The notes: generated by a model not told the origin, from the sequence alone. A stretch of DNA of 64,000 nt from Bradyrhizobium ivorense (GCF_900696085.1 NZ_CAADFC020000029.1:176691-240690); one strand, 5' to 3'. Positions 51,651-61,400 are shown, counted from the first letter of the stretch. Numbers and translations are program-made.

Positions 51651-54011
51651 TCAATGGACGCTGGTCGTGATCGCCGCATTGGTCGAGGTCGTGGCGATGT
51701 TGCCGCGCAGTCTCGATCGAAGCTCCTCGGCAACGTTGCGGGCGTCCGACCCGTCGCGGATGATCTGCGGGCGGATGAAGATGATCAGCTCGGTGCGCTG
51801 GGTCGCATTGCTCTGATGCCCGAACGCATCGCCAAGGCCGGGGATCTGGTCCAGCACCGGGATCGCGTTGCGGGAGCCGCTCTGCTGCTCGCTGATCAGT
51901 CCTGCCAGCAGTACGGTCTGGCCGTTGGCCACCGCGATCTGGCTCTTGACCCGCCGCTCCGAAACCGTTGGCGTCAGGCTGTTCGCACTGGTTGCCGGAA
52001 CGTTGCTGATCTCCTGCTCGATATCGAGCCGCACCGTGCCGTTGACGCTGACCCGCGGCGAGACCCGCAGGATGATGCCGGTGTTGCGATAGTCGATGGT
52101 GTTGACCACCGTGTTGCTCGTGGTCAGCACGGTCGCGCTGCCAGTCGACACCGGCACCACGTCGCCGACCTGCAGCGTCGCCACCTGGTTGTTGATCACG
52201 ACCAGCGAGGGATTTGAAAGCACCTTGACGCTGGTGACGGCGTGCAGCGCATCGAGGATCAGGCTCGGCTGCGTGGCATTCCCGATCAGGAAATTGAAGC
52301 CGGGAAACGCCTGGTTGATGAAGGCGTTGGTGAGTGAGCCCGCGACGGTGGTGGCGCCCGTCGTCGCATCCGTCGTGGTCGCCGGCGCCGTGGTCGCCTG
52401 TGTATTGAGGATCGAGCCTGTGTTCGGCTTGAGGCCGAGGTTCTGGCTGGTGAGGTAGGTCTGCACGCCATAGGACAACGTGTTGTTCAGCGTGACCTCG
52501 GCGATCGTCGCATCGATGGCGACCTGCAGCTGCGGCTCGTCGATCTGCAGCAGCGTCGCCTCGATGATGCGGTAGTTGGCCTGGTCGGCATAGATCAGCA
52601 GCTTGTTGTTGACGGTGTCGGGCGTGATCCGCACGTCCTGCATCATCGGCTGGCCGCTGCCGCCGGAACCGCGACCGCTGTCGAGCGTCGCCGTGCTGTC
52701 CTGGTTGGGATTGGCAGTTGCGGCCTGGCCGCCGGCGCCGGCGCCTAAGCCCGCCGTCGTCCCCGTTCCCGAGGTGCCGCGCGAAGCGAAGCCGCCTGTG
52801 CCCGAGTTCGAATTGCCGTTGAGCGACAGACGGTTCGTGGCGCTCGACGACGTCGCGGTCCCGGAGCCCGGCGCGAGCTGATTGTCGGGACTGTCGAGCA
52901 AGCTGGAGGACGATCCGCCGAGGAACATGTCGGTCAGAACTTTTGCAATCTGGCGAGCGTCGCCATATTTGACCCGATAGACGTGCACGGTGGTTCGCGC
53001 CGTATCGTTGCGATCGAGGCGCTTGATCCAGGTCGCGGCCGTCTTCAGCATCTCCGGCTTCTTGGTCACCACCATCACGGCGTTGAGGCGCGTGATCGGC
53101 ATGAACTTGATAATGTTCTGGCTGAGGCCGTTCTCGCCGGAATCGACGATCTTCTCCAGCTCGGCAATCACGGGCGCAGGCGAGCCGCTCGAGATCGGGA
53201 AGATCCCGACAGATTGACCGCGCATCCAGTCGACGTCGAAGCTGAGCACGGTGTCGACAGCGGTGCGGCGCTCGGCGCCGGTGCCCTGGATCAGCAGCAG
53301 ATTGCGCGTCGTGTCGGCGCGAATCGCGCCGGCCCTGGTGGCGAAGCTGTCGGTGAGCTTCAGCAGGGTCTGCGCCGACACATATTGTAATGGCACGACC
53401 GAGACGCCGAATCCGGGCTCGGGATTGGCAGCCGCGGCATCGACCCGGCCGCCGCCGACGGCGTCACCGAGCGGCGTCAGCCGATAGCCGGTGGTGTCGT
53501 GCAGCAGCACGACGCCGCTGAGGCGGAGCGCATTTTCGAGCACAAACACCATGTCGGATTTCGGCACCGGGCGAACCGACACCAGGCTGACCGTGCCCTG
53601 CACCCGCGGGTCGATCGTATACCCCACGTGCAGGATGTCGCCGAGCACGACCTTGGCGACTGTCGCGACCGGCGTGTTCTCGAAATTCAGATCGAAGCCG
53701 TTGCCGTTCGCGATCGGTTGCGGCCGTTCGTCCGACACGGTCGTGACATCGGTGCCTTGATACATCGCCGCCCGCACGCTGCCGCTCTGGCTGCCGACAG
53801 CTCCTACCGCGCCGGCCCGCTGGGCCTGGCGCGACGAGAGATCAAGAGAACGAACCTTATCGGTGATGTCGAGCTGGGCGGCATCCACGCTTGCGTCGCC
53901 GACGGTGGCGGAATTACAGGACGCCAACAACCCCAGTGACATCAAAACGAATGCGGCTCCAAGGCCGCCACGGATCGTCGGGCAGCGGCCCATTTTGCCT
54001 GCGCGTTGCAT
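51651..54011 (-). CDS. gspD: GspD, type II secretion secretin (lipoprotein)
   Basis: This roughly 786-residue outer-membrane secretin has a lipoprotein signal with lipobox LLASC (Cys32). N-terminal N0-N3 domains follow, with a Gly/Ser/Thr-rich insert at about residues 360-450, then the secretin core (VASIDATIAEVTLNNTLSYGVQ-like, VPVSTGSATVLTTSNTVV, QTVLLAGLISEQQSG). Starts at 54011 (chosen, AAGG upstream) or 53993 are both possible. It diverges from gspE-gspM. Confidence 0.93.
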   Translation of the reverse strand: MQRAGKMGRCPTIRGGLGAAFVLMSLGLLASCNSATVGDASVDAAQLDITDKVRSLDLSSRQAQRAGAVGAVGSQSGSVRAAMYQGTDVTTVSDERPQPIANGNGFDLNFENTPVATVAKVVLGDILHVGYTIDPRVQGTVSLVSVRPVPKSDMVFVLENALRLSGVVLLHDTTGYRLTPLGDAVGGGRVDAAAANPEPGFGVSVVPLQYVSAQTLLKLTDSFATRAGAIRADTTRNLLLIQGTGAERRTAVDTVLSFDVDWMRGQSVGIFPISSGSPAPVIAELEKIVDSGENGLSQNIIKFMPITRLNAVMVVTKKPEMLKTAATWIKRLDRNDTARTTVHVYRVKYGDARQIAKVLTDMFLGGSSSSLLDSPDNQLAPGSGTATSSSATNRLSLNGNSNSGTGGFASRGTSGTGTTAGLGAGAGGQAATANPNQDSTATLDSGRGSGGSGQPMMQDVRITPDTVNNKLLIYADQANYRIIEATLLQIDEPQLQVAIDATIAEVTLNNTLSYGVQTYLTSQNLGLKPNTGSILNTQATTAPATTTDATTGATTVAGSLTNAFINQAFPGFNFLIGNATQPSLILDALHAVTSVKVLSNPSLVVINNQVATLQVGDVVPVSTGSATVLTTSNTVVNTIDYRNTGIILRVSPRVSVNGTVRLDIEQEISNVPATSANSLTPTVSERRVKSQIAVANGQTVLLAGLISEQQSGSRNAIPVLDQIPGLGDAFGHQSNATQRTELIIFIRPQIIRDGSDARNVAEELRSRLRGNIATTSTNAAITTSVH

Positions 54012-54340
54012 GAAGCCCTTCGCTCTGACTGGCTGATGTTTCTGATTTTTTCTGATCGATCCCCGGCCCCGGTGCACTCTTAGCGATCGAACATGACAGA
54101 AATAAAATTGGTTGCATCATTGTCGTTCGGCAGTGGCTCACGTCGCGGCAGCGGTTGCGAGGGCAACCGTTGCGCGTTCGCCTCTACGATGCCGTCTCAA
54201 AGTTTCTTGAACCGCGTGGAAGATGTGACTTCGCACAGCTGTCATACTTCGGATCGATAACCGCACGACTTAACGAATGCCGAACGGGGCAGGCGCTGTG
54301 GCGCGAGCTTACCCGGGGACAGCGTGGCGGGATAACAGGA
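54012..54340. other. divergent promoter region between gspD and gspE
   Basis: These 329 bases separate the gspD and gspE starts. An upstream in-frame extension of gspE reaches 54155 but lacks a good ribosome site and the usual family similarity. A T-rich stretch near 54036-54055 with repeated TGAT and an AT-rich patch near 54098-54120 may hold the promoters. No clear operator or RNA was seen. Confidence 0.4.
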
Positions 54341-56017
54341 ATGGCCAACGACCTCTCCGTTCGGTTTGTGGATTATCTCCGCCAGAACAATCACCTTGCG
54401 CCGCACGACGGGCCGGCCGAGCGGGCCGGGCAGGGTACCGATTATCGTCAGCTGAAGCTGTGGGAGCTCACCAGCCTCTCGCCTGTCGAGTTTGCCGACG
54501 AAGCCGCGCGATTCTTCACATTGGCCCGCGTGACGCTGCAGGAGATGACGGCGGCCGAGCCGCTGGTCGCAAAATTCTCGCCGCGATTCCTGCGCGAGAC
54601 GCTGGTCTATCCGTGCCGGGAACCCGATGGAACCACAACGCTCGCGGTGGTCGATCCGACCGACCAAGCGACGCTGCGGGCCGCACAGATCGTGCTCGGT
54701 GCGGGGCTGACGGTGAAGGTGGCCTCGTCGGAGGACGTCGTCATCGCGCTGAACAAGAGTTTCAGCGCCGAGGAGAGCCAGTCCGTCGAGGCCGCGCCGT
54801 CCGGGCCGCGCGAGGACGATATCGAGAGCCTGCGCGACCTCGCCAGCGGCGCGCCGGTGGTGCGCGCGGTCAACGATCTGATCGAGAAGGCCGTTGAGCT
54901 GCGTGCCAGCGACATCCATATCGAGCCGTTTTCCGGCGGACTCATGGTCCGGCTGCGGATCGATGGATTGCTGCGGCCGGTCGCGGCGCTGTCGGGCGTG
55001 CTGCCCCAGGCGGTGGTGTCCCGCATCAAGATCATCGCCAATCTCAATATCGCCGAGCGCCGCCTGCCGCAGGACGGCGCGGCGAGGCTGCGGGCGGGGC
55101 GGGCCGACATCGATATCCGCGTCGCCATCATGCCGACGCAACACGGCGAATCCGCTGTGATCCGTATCCTTCCCAAGGATCGCGGCCTGCTGATCGTGGA
55201 CAAACTCGGGTTCTCGCCGCCCGACGAGGACAAGCTGCGGCGGCTGTTGAAGCTGCCGCACGGCATGATCGTGATCACCGGACCGACCGGAAGCGGCAAG
55301 ACCACGACGCTTGCGACCATCCTGTCGATCCTCAACGAGCCCAGCCGCAAGATTCTCACCATCGAAGACCCGGTCGAGTACGAGATTCCCGGCGTCAACC
55401 AGTCCCAGATCAAGCCGGCGATCGGCCTGACGTTTGCCACCGCGCTGCGGTCCTTCGTACGTCAGGACCCCGACGTGATCATGGTCGGCGAAATCCGCGA
55501 TTCCGAGACGGCGCATGTCGCCGTGCATGCGGCGCTCACCGGGCATCTGGTGCTGACGACGCTGCACACCGAGACCGCGGCCGCCGCCGTGCCGCGGCTG
55601 CTCGACCTCGGTGTCGAGGGCTATCTGCTGCGCTCGGTGCTGCGCGGCGTGATTGCGCAGCGTCTGGTCCGCCAGTTGTGCGAGCGCTGCAAGTCGCCGC
55701 GACCGCTGATCACGGCCGACTTCACCGAGGACCCCAGGCTCGCCGCGCTCGGCTTCCGCGCCGACGAAATCATCCAGGAGCCGTGCGGCTGCGAGCGTTG
55801 CGGCGGAACCGGCTATCGCGGCCGCCTTGGCGTGTTCGAGTTGCTCGAGCTGTCGAACGAGCTGCGCGAATTGATCGGAGAGCGAACCGACGGGCTGAAG
55901 ATCGACCAGATGGCGATCCGCGCGGGTATGACCACGATGCTCGATGACGGGGTTGCCAAATGCCGTGCCGGATTGACATCGCCCGCGGAAATCCTCCGCG
56001 TTGCGACGGTACGGTGA
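54341..56017 (+). CDS. gspE: GspE, type II secretion ATPase
   Basis: This roughly 558-residue cytoplasmic ATPase powers pseudopilus assembly. Walker A GPTGSGKTTT lies near residue 318. The Asp box ILTIEDPVEYEI, Walker B DPDVIMVGEIRDSETA and His box LTTLHTETA follow. A zinc-binding tetracysteine (CERC near 447, CERC near 483) is typical of GspE. ATG 54341 is preferred, and the frame is open upstream. gspF starts 5 bases after the stop. Confidence 0.93.
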   Translation: MANDLSVRFVDYLRQNNHLAPHDGPAERAGQGTDYRQLKLWELTSLSPVEFADEAARFFTLARVTLQEMTAAEPLVAKFSPRFLRETLVYPCREPDGTTTLAVVDPTDQATLRAAQIVLGAGLTVKVASSEDVVIALNKSFSAEESQSVEAAPSGPREDDIESLRDLASGAPVVRAVNDLIEKAVELRASDIHIEPFSGGLMVRLRIDGLLRPVAALSGVLPQAVVSRIKIIANLNIAERRLPQDGAARLRAGRADIDIRVAIMPTQHGESAVIRILPKDRGLLIVDKLGFSPPDEDKLRRLLKLPHGMIVITGPTGSGKTTTLATILSILNEPSRKILTIEDPVEYEIPGVNQSQIKPAIGLTFATALRSFVRQDPDVIMVGEIRDSETAHVAVHAALTGHLVLTTLHTETAAAAVPRLLDLGVEGYLLRSVLRGVIAQRLVRQLCERCKSPRPLITADFTEDPRLAALGFRADEIIQEPCGCERCGGTGYRGRLGVFELLELSNELRELIGERTDGLKIDQMAIRAGMTTMLDDGVAKCRAGLTSPAEILRVATVR

Positions 56018-56021
56018 CGCC

Positions 56022-57233
56022 GTGCCGAATTTCCGCTACCGCGCTCTGACCCAGACCGGCGAGGTCGTCAACGGCACGATTTCCGCGCCGACCGCGGCCG
56101 AGGTCGCGCGCCGGATCGAATATCTCAGGCTGCTGCCGATCGAGACCATCGAGGACAAGCGCGCATCCGGCGCCGCCGGCGGCCGCAACCTGTTCGGCGG
56201 GCCGAGCGCCGCCGAAGTCACTATTTTCACCCGCGACCTGGCGTTGCTGCTGAAAGCCGGCGCGCGCCTCGACGATGCCCTCGAGCTGTTGTCGGGCGAT
56301 GCCGATGTCGGGCGGATGCGCCCCGTGGTCGCCAAGATCCGTGCGGCGCTGCTCACCGGCGAGAGCTTTGCCGATGCGGTGGCGGATCATCCCGCCCTGT
56401 TCGAGGCGATGTACGTCGCCCTGGTCCGCGTTGGCGAGGTCTCCGGCACGCTCGATTCGGTTCTGGAGATGCTCGGGATCGAGCGCGCGCGCTCCGAGCA
56501 GATGCGGCGGAAGCTGATCGATGCGATGCAGTATCCGGCCTTCGTGCTGGTCGCGGCGTGCGGCGTGATGCTGTTCTTCCTGTTGTTCGTGCTGCCGCAA
56601 TTTTCCAGCGTGCTCGGGGATTTCGGCGGCAAGTCCGACACCGCGCTCGCCAGCTTCATCGCGGTGTCGGATTTCCTCCGCGCCAATGCCACCGCAGCAA
56701 GCCTGATCGCTGCGGCCACGATCGCGCTCTCCTGGTGGCTGCTGCGGCAGGCGCGCGTGCGCGCCGCGCTGGTGAATGCGATCTCGCGGATTCCGGGCGT
56801 CAGCAGCGCTTTCCGGTTCTATCGCGCCAGCCTGTTCTGCCGCAATCTGGGCGTCCTGCTCGGCAGCGGCGTGAATCTCACCGCCGCGCTGCGGATTCTC
56901 GTCGACATCATGTCGGTGACCGGCAGCGAGGCGAACTGGACCGCCGCCGCCGATCGCGTCCGTCACGGCGGGAAATTGTCGGAAGCGCTCGCGGTCGCCG
57001 ACAGCCTGCCGCCGATGGCGGTGCGCATGCTGCGGCTCGGCGAGGAGACCGGACAGCTGCCGGTGCTGGCCGGGCGGGTCGCGGAATTCTACGAGGCAAA
57101 ATTGCAGCGCAGCCTGGACCGGGTGGTCGGCATCGTCGGACCGCTGGCGATCATCACGATCTCGACCGTGGTCGGCGGATTGATCGTGTCGGTCATGACG
57201 GCGCTGCTCTCGGTTACACAGCTTGTCGGCTAG
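56022..57233 (+). CDS. gspF: GspF, type II secretion inner-membrane platform protein
   Basis: This 403-residue polytopic protein of the GspF/PilC family has two repeated cytoplasmic domains and three hydrophobic segments (AFVLVAACGVMLFFLLFVLPQF near 185, another near 225 and the C-terminal GLIVSVMTALLSV). FTRDLALLLKAGARLDDALELL is the family signature. It begins with GTG at 56022. It anchors the ATPase GspE to the membrane. Confidence 0.93.
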   Translation: MPNFRYRALTQTGEVVNGTISAPTAAEVARRIEYLRLLPIETIEDKRASGAAGGRNLFGGPSAAEVTIFTRDLALLLKAGARLDDALELLSGDADVGRMRPVVAKIRAALLTGESFADAVADHPALFEAMYVALVRVGEVSGTLDSVLEMLGIERARSEQMRRKLIDAMQYPAFVLVAACGVMLFFLLFVLPQFSSVLGDFGGKSDTALASFIAVSDFLRANATAASLIAAATIALSWWLLRQARVRAALVNAISRIPGVSSAFRFYRASLFCRNLGVLLGSGVNLTAALRILVDIMSVTGSEANWTAAADRVRHGGKLSEALAVADSLPPMAVRMLRLGEETGQLPVLAGRVAEFYEAKLQRSLDRVVGIVGPLAIITISTVVGGLIVSVMTALLSVTQLVG

Positions 57234-57247
57234 AGCAGGGGTCATCC

Positions 57248-57757
57248 ATGACAACATCACGCAAAACCATCGCACGGGCATTCTTGATGCATAAGAGGCG
57301 CCAAGGTGCGCAGTCGGCGAGAGTGCGATCGGGCCAGGAAGGCTTCACGCTCGTCGAGATGCTGGTGGTCATCGCGATCATCGGCCTCATCATGGGGCTG
57401 ATCGGTCCGCGCGTGCTCAACTATCTCAGCGAGTCCAAGGTCAAGACCGCGCGGATTCAGCTGCAGAGCTTTTCCAGTGCGCTCGACCTGTTCTATCTCG
57501 ACGCCGGCCGGTTCCCGTCGACGGCGGAAGGGCTTGCCGCGCTGGTCCGGCGCACGCCTGGGGTCGCCGCCTGGAATGGCCCGTATCTGAAGGGCGGCAA
57601 CGTGCCGACCGATCCGTGGAATCACGCCTATGTCTATCGGTCGCCCGGCGAGCACGGCCCCTATGACATCGTCTCCTATGGAGCCGACGGGCAGGAGGGC
57701 GGCAGCGGCACCTCGGCCGACATCTCGCTCGAGAAGGCGACCGCCGCCAGGGAGTGA
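57248..57757 (+). CDS. gspG: GspG, major pseudopilin
   Basis: This 169-residue protein has the prepilin motif G/FTLVEMLVVIAIIGLIMGL at about residue 33 (Glu at +5 after cleavage), preceded by an unusually long polar leader. The GspG body contains LDAGRFPSTAEGLAALV and PYLKGGNVPTDPWNHAYVY, the calcium-site region. A shorter start at ATG 57287 would give a leader of about 19 residues. It lies 14 bases after gspF. Confidence 0.93.
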   Translation: MTTSRKTIARAFLMHKRRQGAQSARVRSGQEGFTLVEMLVVIAIIGLIMGLIGPRVLNYLSESKVKTARIQLQSFSSALDLFYLDAGRFPSTAEGLAALVRRTPGVAAWNGPYLKGGNVPTDPWNHAYVYRSPGEHGPYDIVSYGADGQEGGSGTSADISLEKATAARE

Positions 57758-58225
57758 ATGACCGGGATGAATCAGGCGAGGCAGCGCGGCTTCACCCTGC
57801 TCGAGATGGTGTGCGTGCTCGCCATCATCGCGCTGCTGGCGGCTGTGCTGCTGCCATTTATTCCGCGCCAGACCTCCAGGTCGCGGCTGCAGGCCTACGC
57901 GCTGCAGGCCGCGACGCTGCTGAAGGCCGACCGCAATGCCGCGATCGAGCGCTCGACCAGCGTTGCCACGCTGGTGGACGCCGCAAGCCGCGTGATCCAT
58001 TCCGGCTCGTCGCGCATGACGGTGCGAATTCCGGACGACGTGCGCTTTGATGCGGTGCTGCCGCAAACCTGCCAGCGCCAGGCCGCGCTGTCGACGATTC
58101 GCTTCTTCGCCAATGGGGGGTCCTGCGGCGGCACCATCGCGCTGACGCGGCTCGATGCGGGCTATGAGATTCGGGTCAACTGGCTCACCGGAAGGGTCGA
58201 AATTGTTTCGCGCGCCGCCAACTAG
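57758..58225 (+). CDS. gspH: GspH, minor pseudopilin
   Basis: This 155-residue pseudopilin has the cleavage motif RG/FTLLEMVCVLAIIALLAAV at residues 11-30. The body is less conserved, as usual for GspH, with two cysteines (TCQR and GGSCGG) that may form a disulfide. It starts directly after the gspG stop. Its TAG stop is the first part of a palindromic dispersed repeat. Confidence 0.88.
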   Translation: MTGMNQARQRGFTLLEMVCVLAIIALLAAVLLPFIPRQTSRSRLQAYALQAATLLKADRNAAIERSTSVATLVDAASRVIHSGSSRMTVRIPDDVRFDAVLPQTCQRQAALSTIRFFANGGSCGGTIALTRLDAGYEIRVNWLTGRVEIVSRAAN

Positions 58226-58712
58226 AGCGTTTTCAAGCGAAGCGGATACCGGTTCGCGTGAAGAAAACGCGTCAAGGCAAGAATCTGGAGCTCCGTTCCG
58301 CTCCTATCGGAACGGAAATAGCTCCAGCCGCGCCGATGCGGGGTTCACCATCATCGAGGTGCTGGTGGCGCTGGCGCTGGTGGCGGTCTCGATCGTCGCG
58401 ATCGGCTCGGTCATGGCGGTGAAGACGCGCGGCGTGCGCGCCATGGAGCAGCACGTGGCGTTGATGCAGACGACACGCACATTAATGATGGTCGGCGTTC
58501 CGCAGCGCGCCGAATTGCAGTCGGGCACATCGACGGGGCAGACCGACGGCTATCGCTGGACCATCGACGTCAGTCCGCTCGGCAATGGCTGGACAGTTCC
58601 GGGAGCCAATGTGCCCTGGACGCCGGAGCTGGTCAGAATTCGCGTCCGATCGCCGAGCGGCGCATTGTCCGACATTCGCACCGTGCGCCTGATGCCGAGG
58701 CCGTCGGAATGA
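58203..58712 (+). CDS. gspI: GspI, minor pseudopilin with a repeat-encoded leader
   Basis: This roughly 169-residue pseudopilin has the motif G/FTIIEVLVALALVAVSIVAIG, with cleavage after Gly47. TTG at 58203 with GGAAGGG six bases upstream is the best start; ATG at 58155 or 58164 would lengthen the leader further. No start codon exists between 58203 and the motif. The 47-residue leader is therefore mostly encoded by the dispersed palindromic element. The gene overlaps the end of gspH. Confidence 0.82.
   Translation: MFRAPPTRAFSSEADTGSREENASRQESGAPFRSYRNGNSSSRADAGFTIIEVLVALALVAVSIVAIGSVMAVKTRGVRAMEQHVALMQTTRTLMMVGVPQRAELQSGTSTGQTDGYRWTIDVSPLGNGWTVPGANVPWTPELVRIRVRSPSGALSDIRTVRLMPRPSE
58223..58327. 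repeat. bipartite dispersed palindromic element
   Basis: The first hairpin pairs GCGTTTTC (58227-58234) with GAAAACGC (58263-58270) around GCGAAGCGGATACCGGTTCG. The second pairs CTGGAGCT (58285-58292) with AGCTCCAG (58320-58327), and CCGTTCCG (58293-58300) with CGGAACGG (58308-58315). From memory, near-identical sequences are scattered through Bradyrhizobium and Rhodopseudomonas genomes. It lies between the gspH stop and the gspI prepilin motif. Confidence 0.85.
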
Positions 58713-59416
58713 GCGCGGCACCGGCAAAGCGGCGGACGCGCGAGCGCGGATTTACGCTGATCGAGACCATCGTCGCGCTGGTGCTGATGGGGCTATTGCT
58801 GTCGGCGCTCGCCAGCATCACCGCGCAATGGCTGCCGAGCTGGAACCGGGGGCTCGACCGCATCCAGCGCAGCGAGCTGATCGGAATCGCGCTGGAGCGG
58901 ATCGGCGCCGATCTCGCCGCGGCGGAGTTCGTTCCCGCCAACCGTGAAACGCGCCGGCCGCTGTTCGACGGATCGGAATTGTCGGTGATGTTCGTGCGAA
59001 CGTCGGTGGGACCGAACGCCGGGCCGGGGCTCGATCTGGTGCGCCTCGGTGAGACCAGGGATGGCGGCGAGTTCGTCACTGTCCGCACGCAGGCGCGGTT
59101 CACGCCGCTGGCCGACGGATTGTCGCTGTCGGAACAGGTGCATTTCGGCGGCCCGGTGGTGCTGCTGCGCGCGCCCTACCGGCTGTCCTTTGCCTATGCC
59201 GGTGCCGACCGGATCTGGAAGAAGGCGTGGAAGGACGCCGACCGGCTGCCGGCGATGATCCGCCTCACGGTGCGCGATGCGGCGAGCGAGCGGGTGTTGT
59301 CGGTCTCGACCATCGCGCCGGTCCATGTCCAGATTCCGAGCGGCTGCACCAAGCCGGACGGCAATTGCGGCGACAAGCGCAATCCGGACGACGCCACCGA
59401 TCCGGGGAAGACGTGA
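58709..59416 (+). CDS. gspJ: GspJ, minor pseudopilin
   Basis: This 235-residue pseudopilin has the motif RG/FTLIETIVALVLMGLLLSALA at residues 13-33 and the larger body expected of GspJ, which joins GspI and GspK at the pseudopilus tip. The ATG overlaps the gspI stop and the gene's stop shares a base with the gspK start. The C-terminus has a Cys pair in a Pro/Asp/Asn-rich tail. Confidence 0.9.
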   Translation: MSAAPAKRRTRERGFTLIETIVALVLMGLLLSALASITAQWLPSWNRGLDRIQRSELIGIALERIGADLAAAEFVPANRETRRPLFDGSELSVMFVRTSVGPNAGPGLDLVRLGETRDGGEFVTVRTQARFTPLADGLSLSEQVHFGGPVVLLRAPYRLSFAYAGADRIWKKAWKDADRLPAMIRLTVRDAASERVLSVSTIAPVHVQIPSGCTKPDGNCGDKRNPDDATDPGKT

Positions 59417-60327
59417 TGCGCGTGGCCGCCACCATCGCTCGATCCTCGGCCAGCCGCGGCTTCGTGATCGTCGCCGTGCTCTGGATTCTGCTGGCGCTGT
59501 CGTCGCTGGCGCTGATCTTTTCGGCCTATCTTTCCGCATCGGCGCGCGCGCTGGCGGCCAACGACATCTCGCTGCAGACCGAGGCACTGGTGTCGGCCGG
59601 AGTGGAACTGGCCGCCTATCAATTGGCGCTGTCGGACGCCAAGGTGCGGCCGACGCGTGGCGCGTTTCAATTCGGGCTCAATGATGCGAACATCGCCGTG
59701 AGCTTCACGTCGGAGGCGGCCCGGCTCGACCTGAACTACGCCTCGAAGGAGATGCTGACCGGCCTGTTCACCGTGCTCGGCGCCCGCAAGGACGCCGCGG
59801 CGGAATATGCCGAGCGGATCGTCGGCTGGCGCACCCGGCCGACGCCGGGCAGCGAGAACGTGGAGGCGGCACGCTATAACGCGCTCGGCTATGCGCCGCG
59901 GCAAGGGCTGTTCACCCATGTCAACGAGTTGGCGCTGGTCGCCGGCATCCCTGCCGTGCTGGTCGATCGCGCTTTGCCGTTCGTCACGGTGTTCAACGGC
60001 TCTCCTGACGTCGATCCGGCGATCGCGGCCCCGGAGGTGTTGGTGGCCACCGGCAAGCTTGACAACCAGCAGGACGGTTTCGGCGGACGGGCGGCCTCGC
60101 CGAACGGTGCCGGCTCTGGCGATCCGGCGCCGAACCCGAAAAGTGCAGCACCGGCGGCACAAAGTCCCTGCTACCGGGTCGCGATCACGATCCGCTTCCG
60201 CAACGGCCACCGCACGACGTCCGAGGCCGTGATCGTGCTCGGTGACAAGGTCGAACCCTATCGCGTGTTGTCCTGGCAGGACGATGTCGAACCACGCGCC
60301 CCTGTACAGCTCCGCGGGAGAAGTTGA
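59416..60327 (+). CDS. gspK: GspK, pseudopilus tip protein
   Basis: This 303-residue protein has a prepilin-like N-terminus (SRGFVIVAVLWILLALSSLALI) with Val at the position where most pseudopilins carry Glu at +5, as is usual for GspK. The body contains LDLNYASKEMLTGLF and FTHVNELALVAGI of the helical GspK insert. The end is Pro/Ala-rich followed by a beta region. It is coupled to gspJ and gspL by overlapping codons. Confidence 0.9.
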   Translation: MRVAATIARSSASRGFVIVAVLWILLALSSLALIFSAYLSASARALAANDISLQTEALVSAGVELAAYQLALSDAKVRPTRGAFQFGLNDANIAVSFTSEAARLDLNYASKEMLTGLFTVLGARKDAAAEYAERIVGWRTRPTPGSENVEAARYNALGYAPRQGLFTHVNELALVAGIPAVLVDRALPFVTVFNGSPDVDPAIAAPEVLVATGKLDNQQDGFGGRAASPNGAGSGDPAPNPKSAAPAAQSPCYRVAITIRFRNGHRTTSEAVIVLGDKVEPYRVLSWQDDVEPRAPVQLRGRS

Positions 60328-61400
60328 TGACGGTCCTTGGCGAGGCGCGACGATGGTTTGAGCAATGGATCGGCGGCGTTGCGATCGCGGTCGACGGCGC
60401 CGCGGGCCGGTTCGCGCGCCGGCGCAGCATCGAGCTCGACGAGAATGTGGACGGCACGTTCACGGCCCGGCTCGCCGCGTCGAAGGACGGCTCGTCCGCA
60501 GCTCCGCTTTCGTTCCGGCTCGATCATGAGGCGCCGCAGCCGCCGCTGCCTGCGGATTGGAAAGCGGCGTTTGACGGCAGCCGTATCGAGGTGCGATTGC
60601 AGTCCGATCAAATCGTCAGCCGCCTGATCGACTTTCCGAGCCAGGCGGCCGATTTTCTCGACGGCATGATCCGCGCGCAGGTCGACCGCTTGACGCCGTG
60701 GACTGCCGCTGACGCCGTATTCGGCTGGAGCCCGCCGCAGCCGGCCGCCAATGACCGCATCGAGGTTGCATTCTGCGCGACGTCGGCGGCCAAGGTCGAT
60801 CCGTTGCTGCGGTTGGCCAGGACGCTGAACGCCGCATCCGTGGCGGTTTCGGCGCAGGCCGTCGGCGGCGACGGCGCTCCGCTGCAGGTGACGCTGCTCG
60901 ACCGGCCGCTTCGCGGCCTGGCCGGACCGCGGGTTCCGCGTCTGCTGAGCATCGGCCTGATCTCGGCAGCGACCGCGGCTGCGGCTTGCTTGCTGCTGAA
61001 CATCTATCTCGGCGGCTGGCTGCAATCGCAACAGGAGGACTTGCAGCAGCGGATATCGCAGCGCCGCGCCGCGCTCCGCATCGGCGCCGATGGCGAGACA
61101 TCCGGGCTCGGGCTGCTTGCCAAGCGCAAGCAGACGACGCCGTCGAGCGTCATGGTGCTGGAGGCACTGTCGCGCGTGCTGCCCGACACCACCTATGTCA
61201 CCGAGCTGCGCATCGAAGGCAACAAGGTGCAGGTGGTGGGAATGACCCAGGACGCGCCGTCGCTGATCCGCTTGCTGGAGCAGTCGCCGCAATTCACCCG
61301 TGCAATGTTCTTTGCGCCGACCACCCACGCGGCGAACGAGCCGGCGGAACGGTTCCACGTCGAAGCCAACATCACCGCCTATTTCGGATCCGGCTCATGA
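60327..61400 (+). CDS. gspL: GspL / PilN-like inner-membrane assembly protein
   Basis: This 357-residue protein has a cytoplasmic actin-like N-terminal half, one hydrophobic segment (SIGLISAATAAAACLLLNIYLGG near residue 215), a coiled stretch (SQQEDLQQRISQRRAAL) and a periplasmic ferredoxin-like domain (TYVTELRIEGNKVQVVGMT). That is the GspL/PilN layout linking GspE to the membrane platform. The ATG at 60327 overlaps the gspK stop, with GGGAG upstream. Confidence 0.87.
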   Translation: MTVLGEARRWFEQWIGGVAIAVDGAAGRFARRRSIELDENVDGTFTARLAASKDGSSAAPLSFRLDHEAPQPPLPADWKAAFDGSRIEVRLQSDQIVSRLIDFPSQAADFLDGMIRAQVDRLTPWTAADAVFGWSPPQPAANDRIEVAFCATSAAKVDPLLRLARTLNAASVAVSAQAVGGDGAPLQVTLLDRPLRGLAGPRVPRLLSIGLISAATAAAACLLLNIYLGGWLQSQQEDLQQRISQRRAALRIGADGETSGLGLLAKRKQTTPSSVMVLEALSRVLPDTTYVTELRIEGNKVQVVGMTQDAPSLIRLLEQSPQFTRAMFFAPTTHAANEPAERFHVEANITAYFGSGS

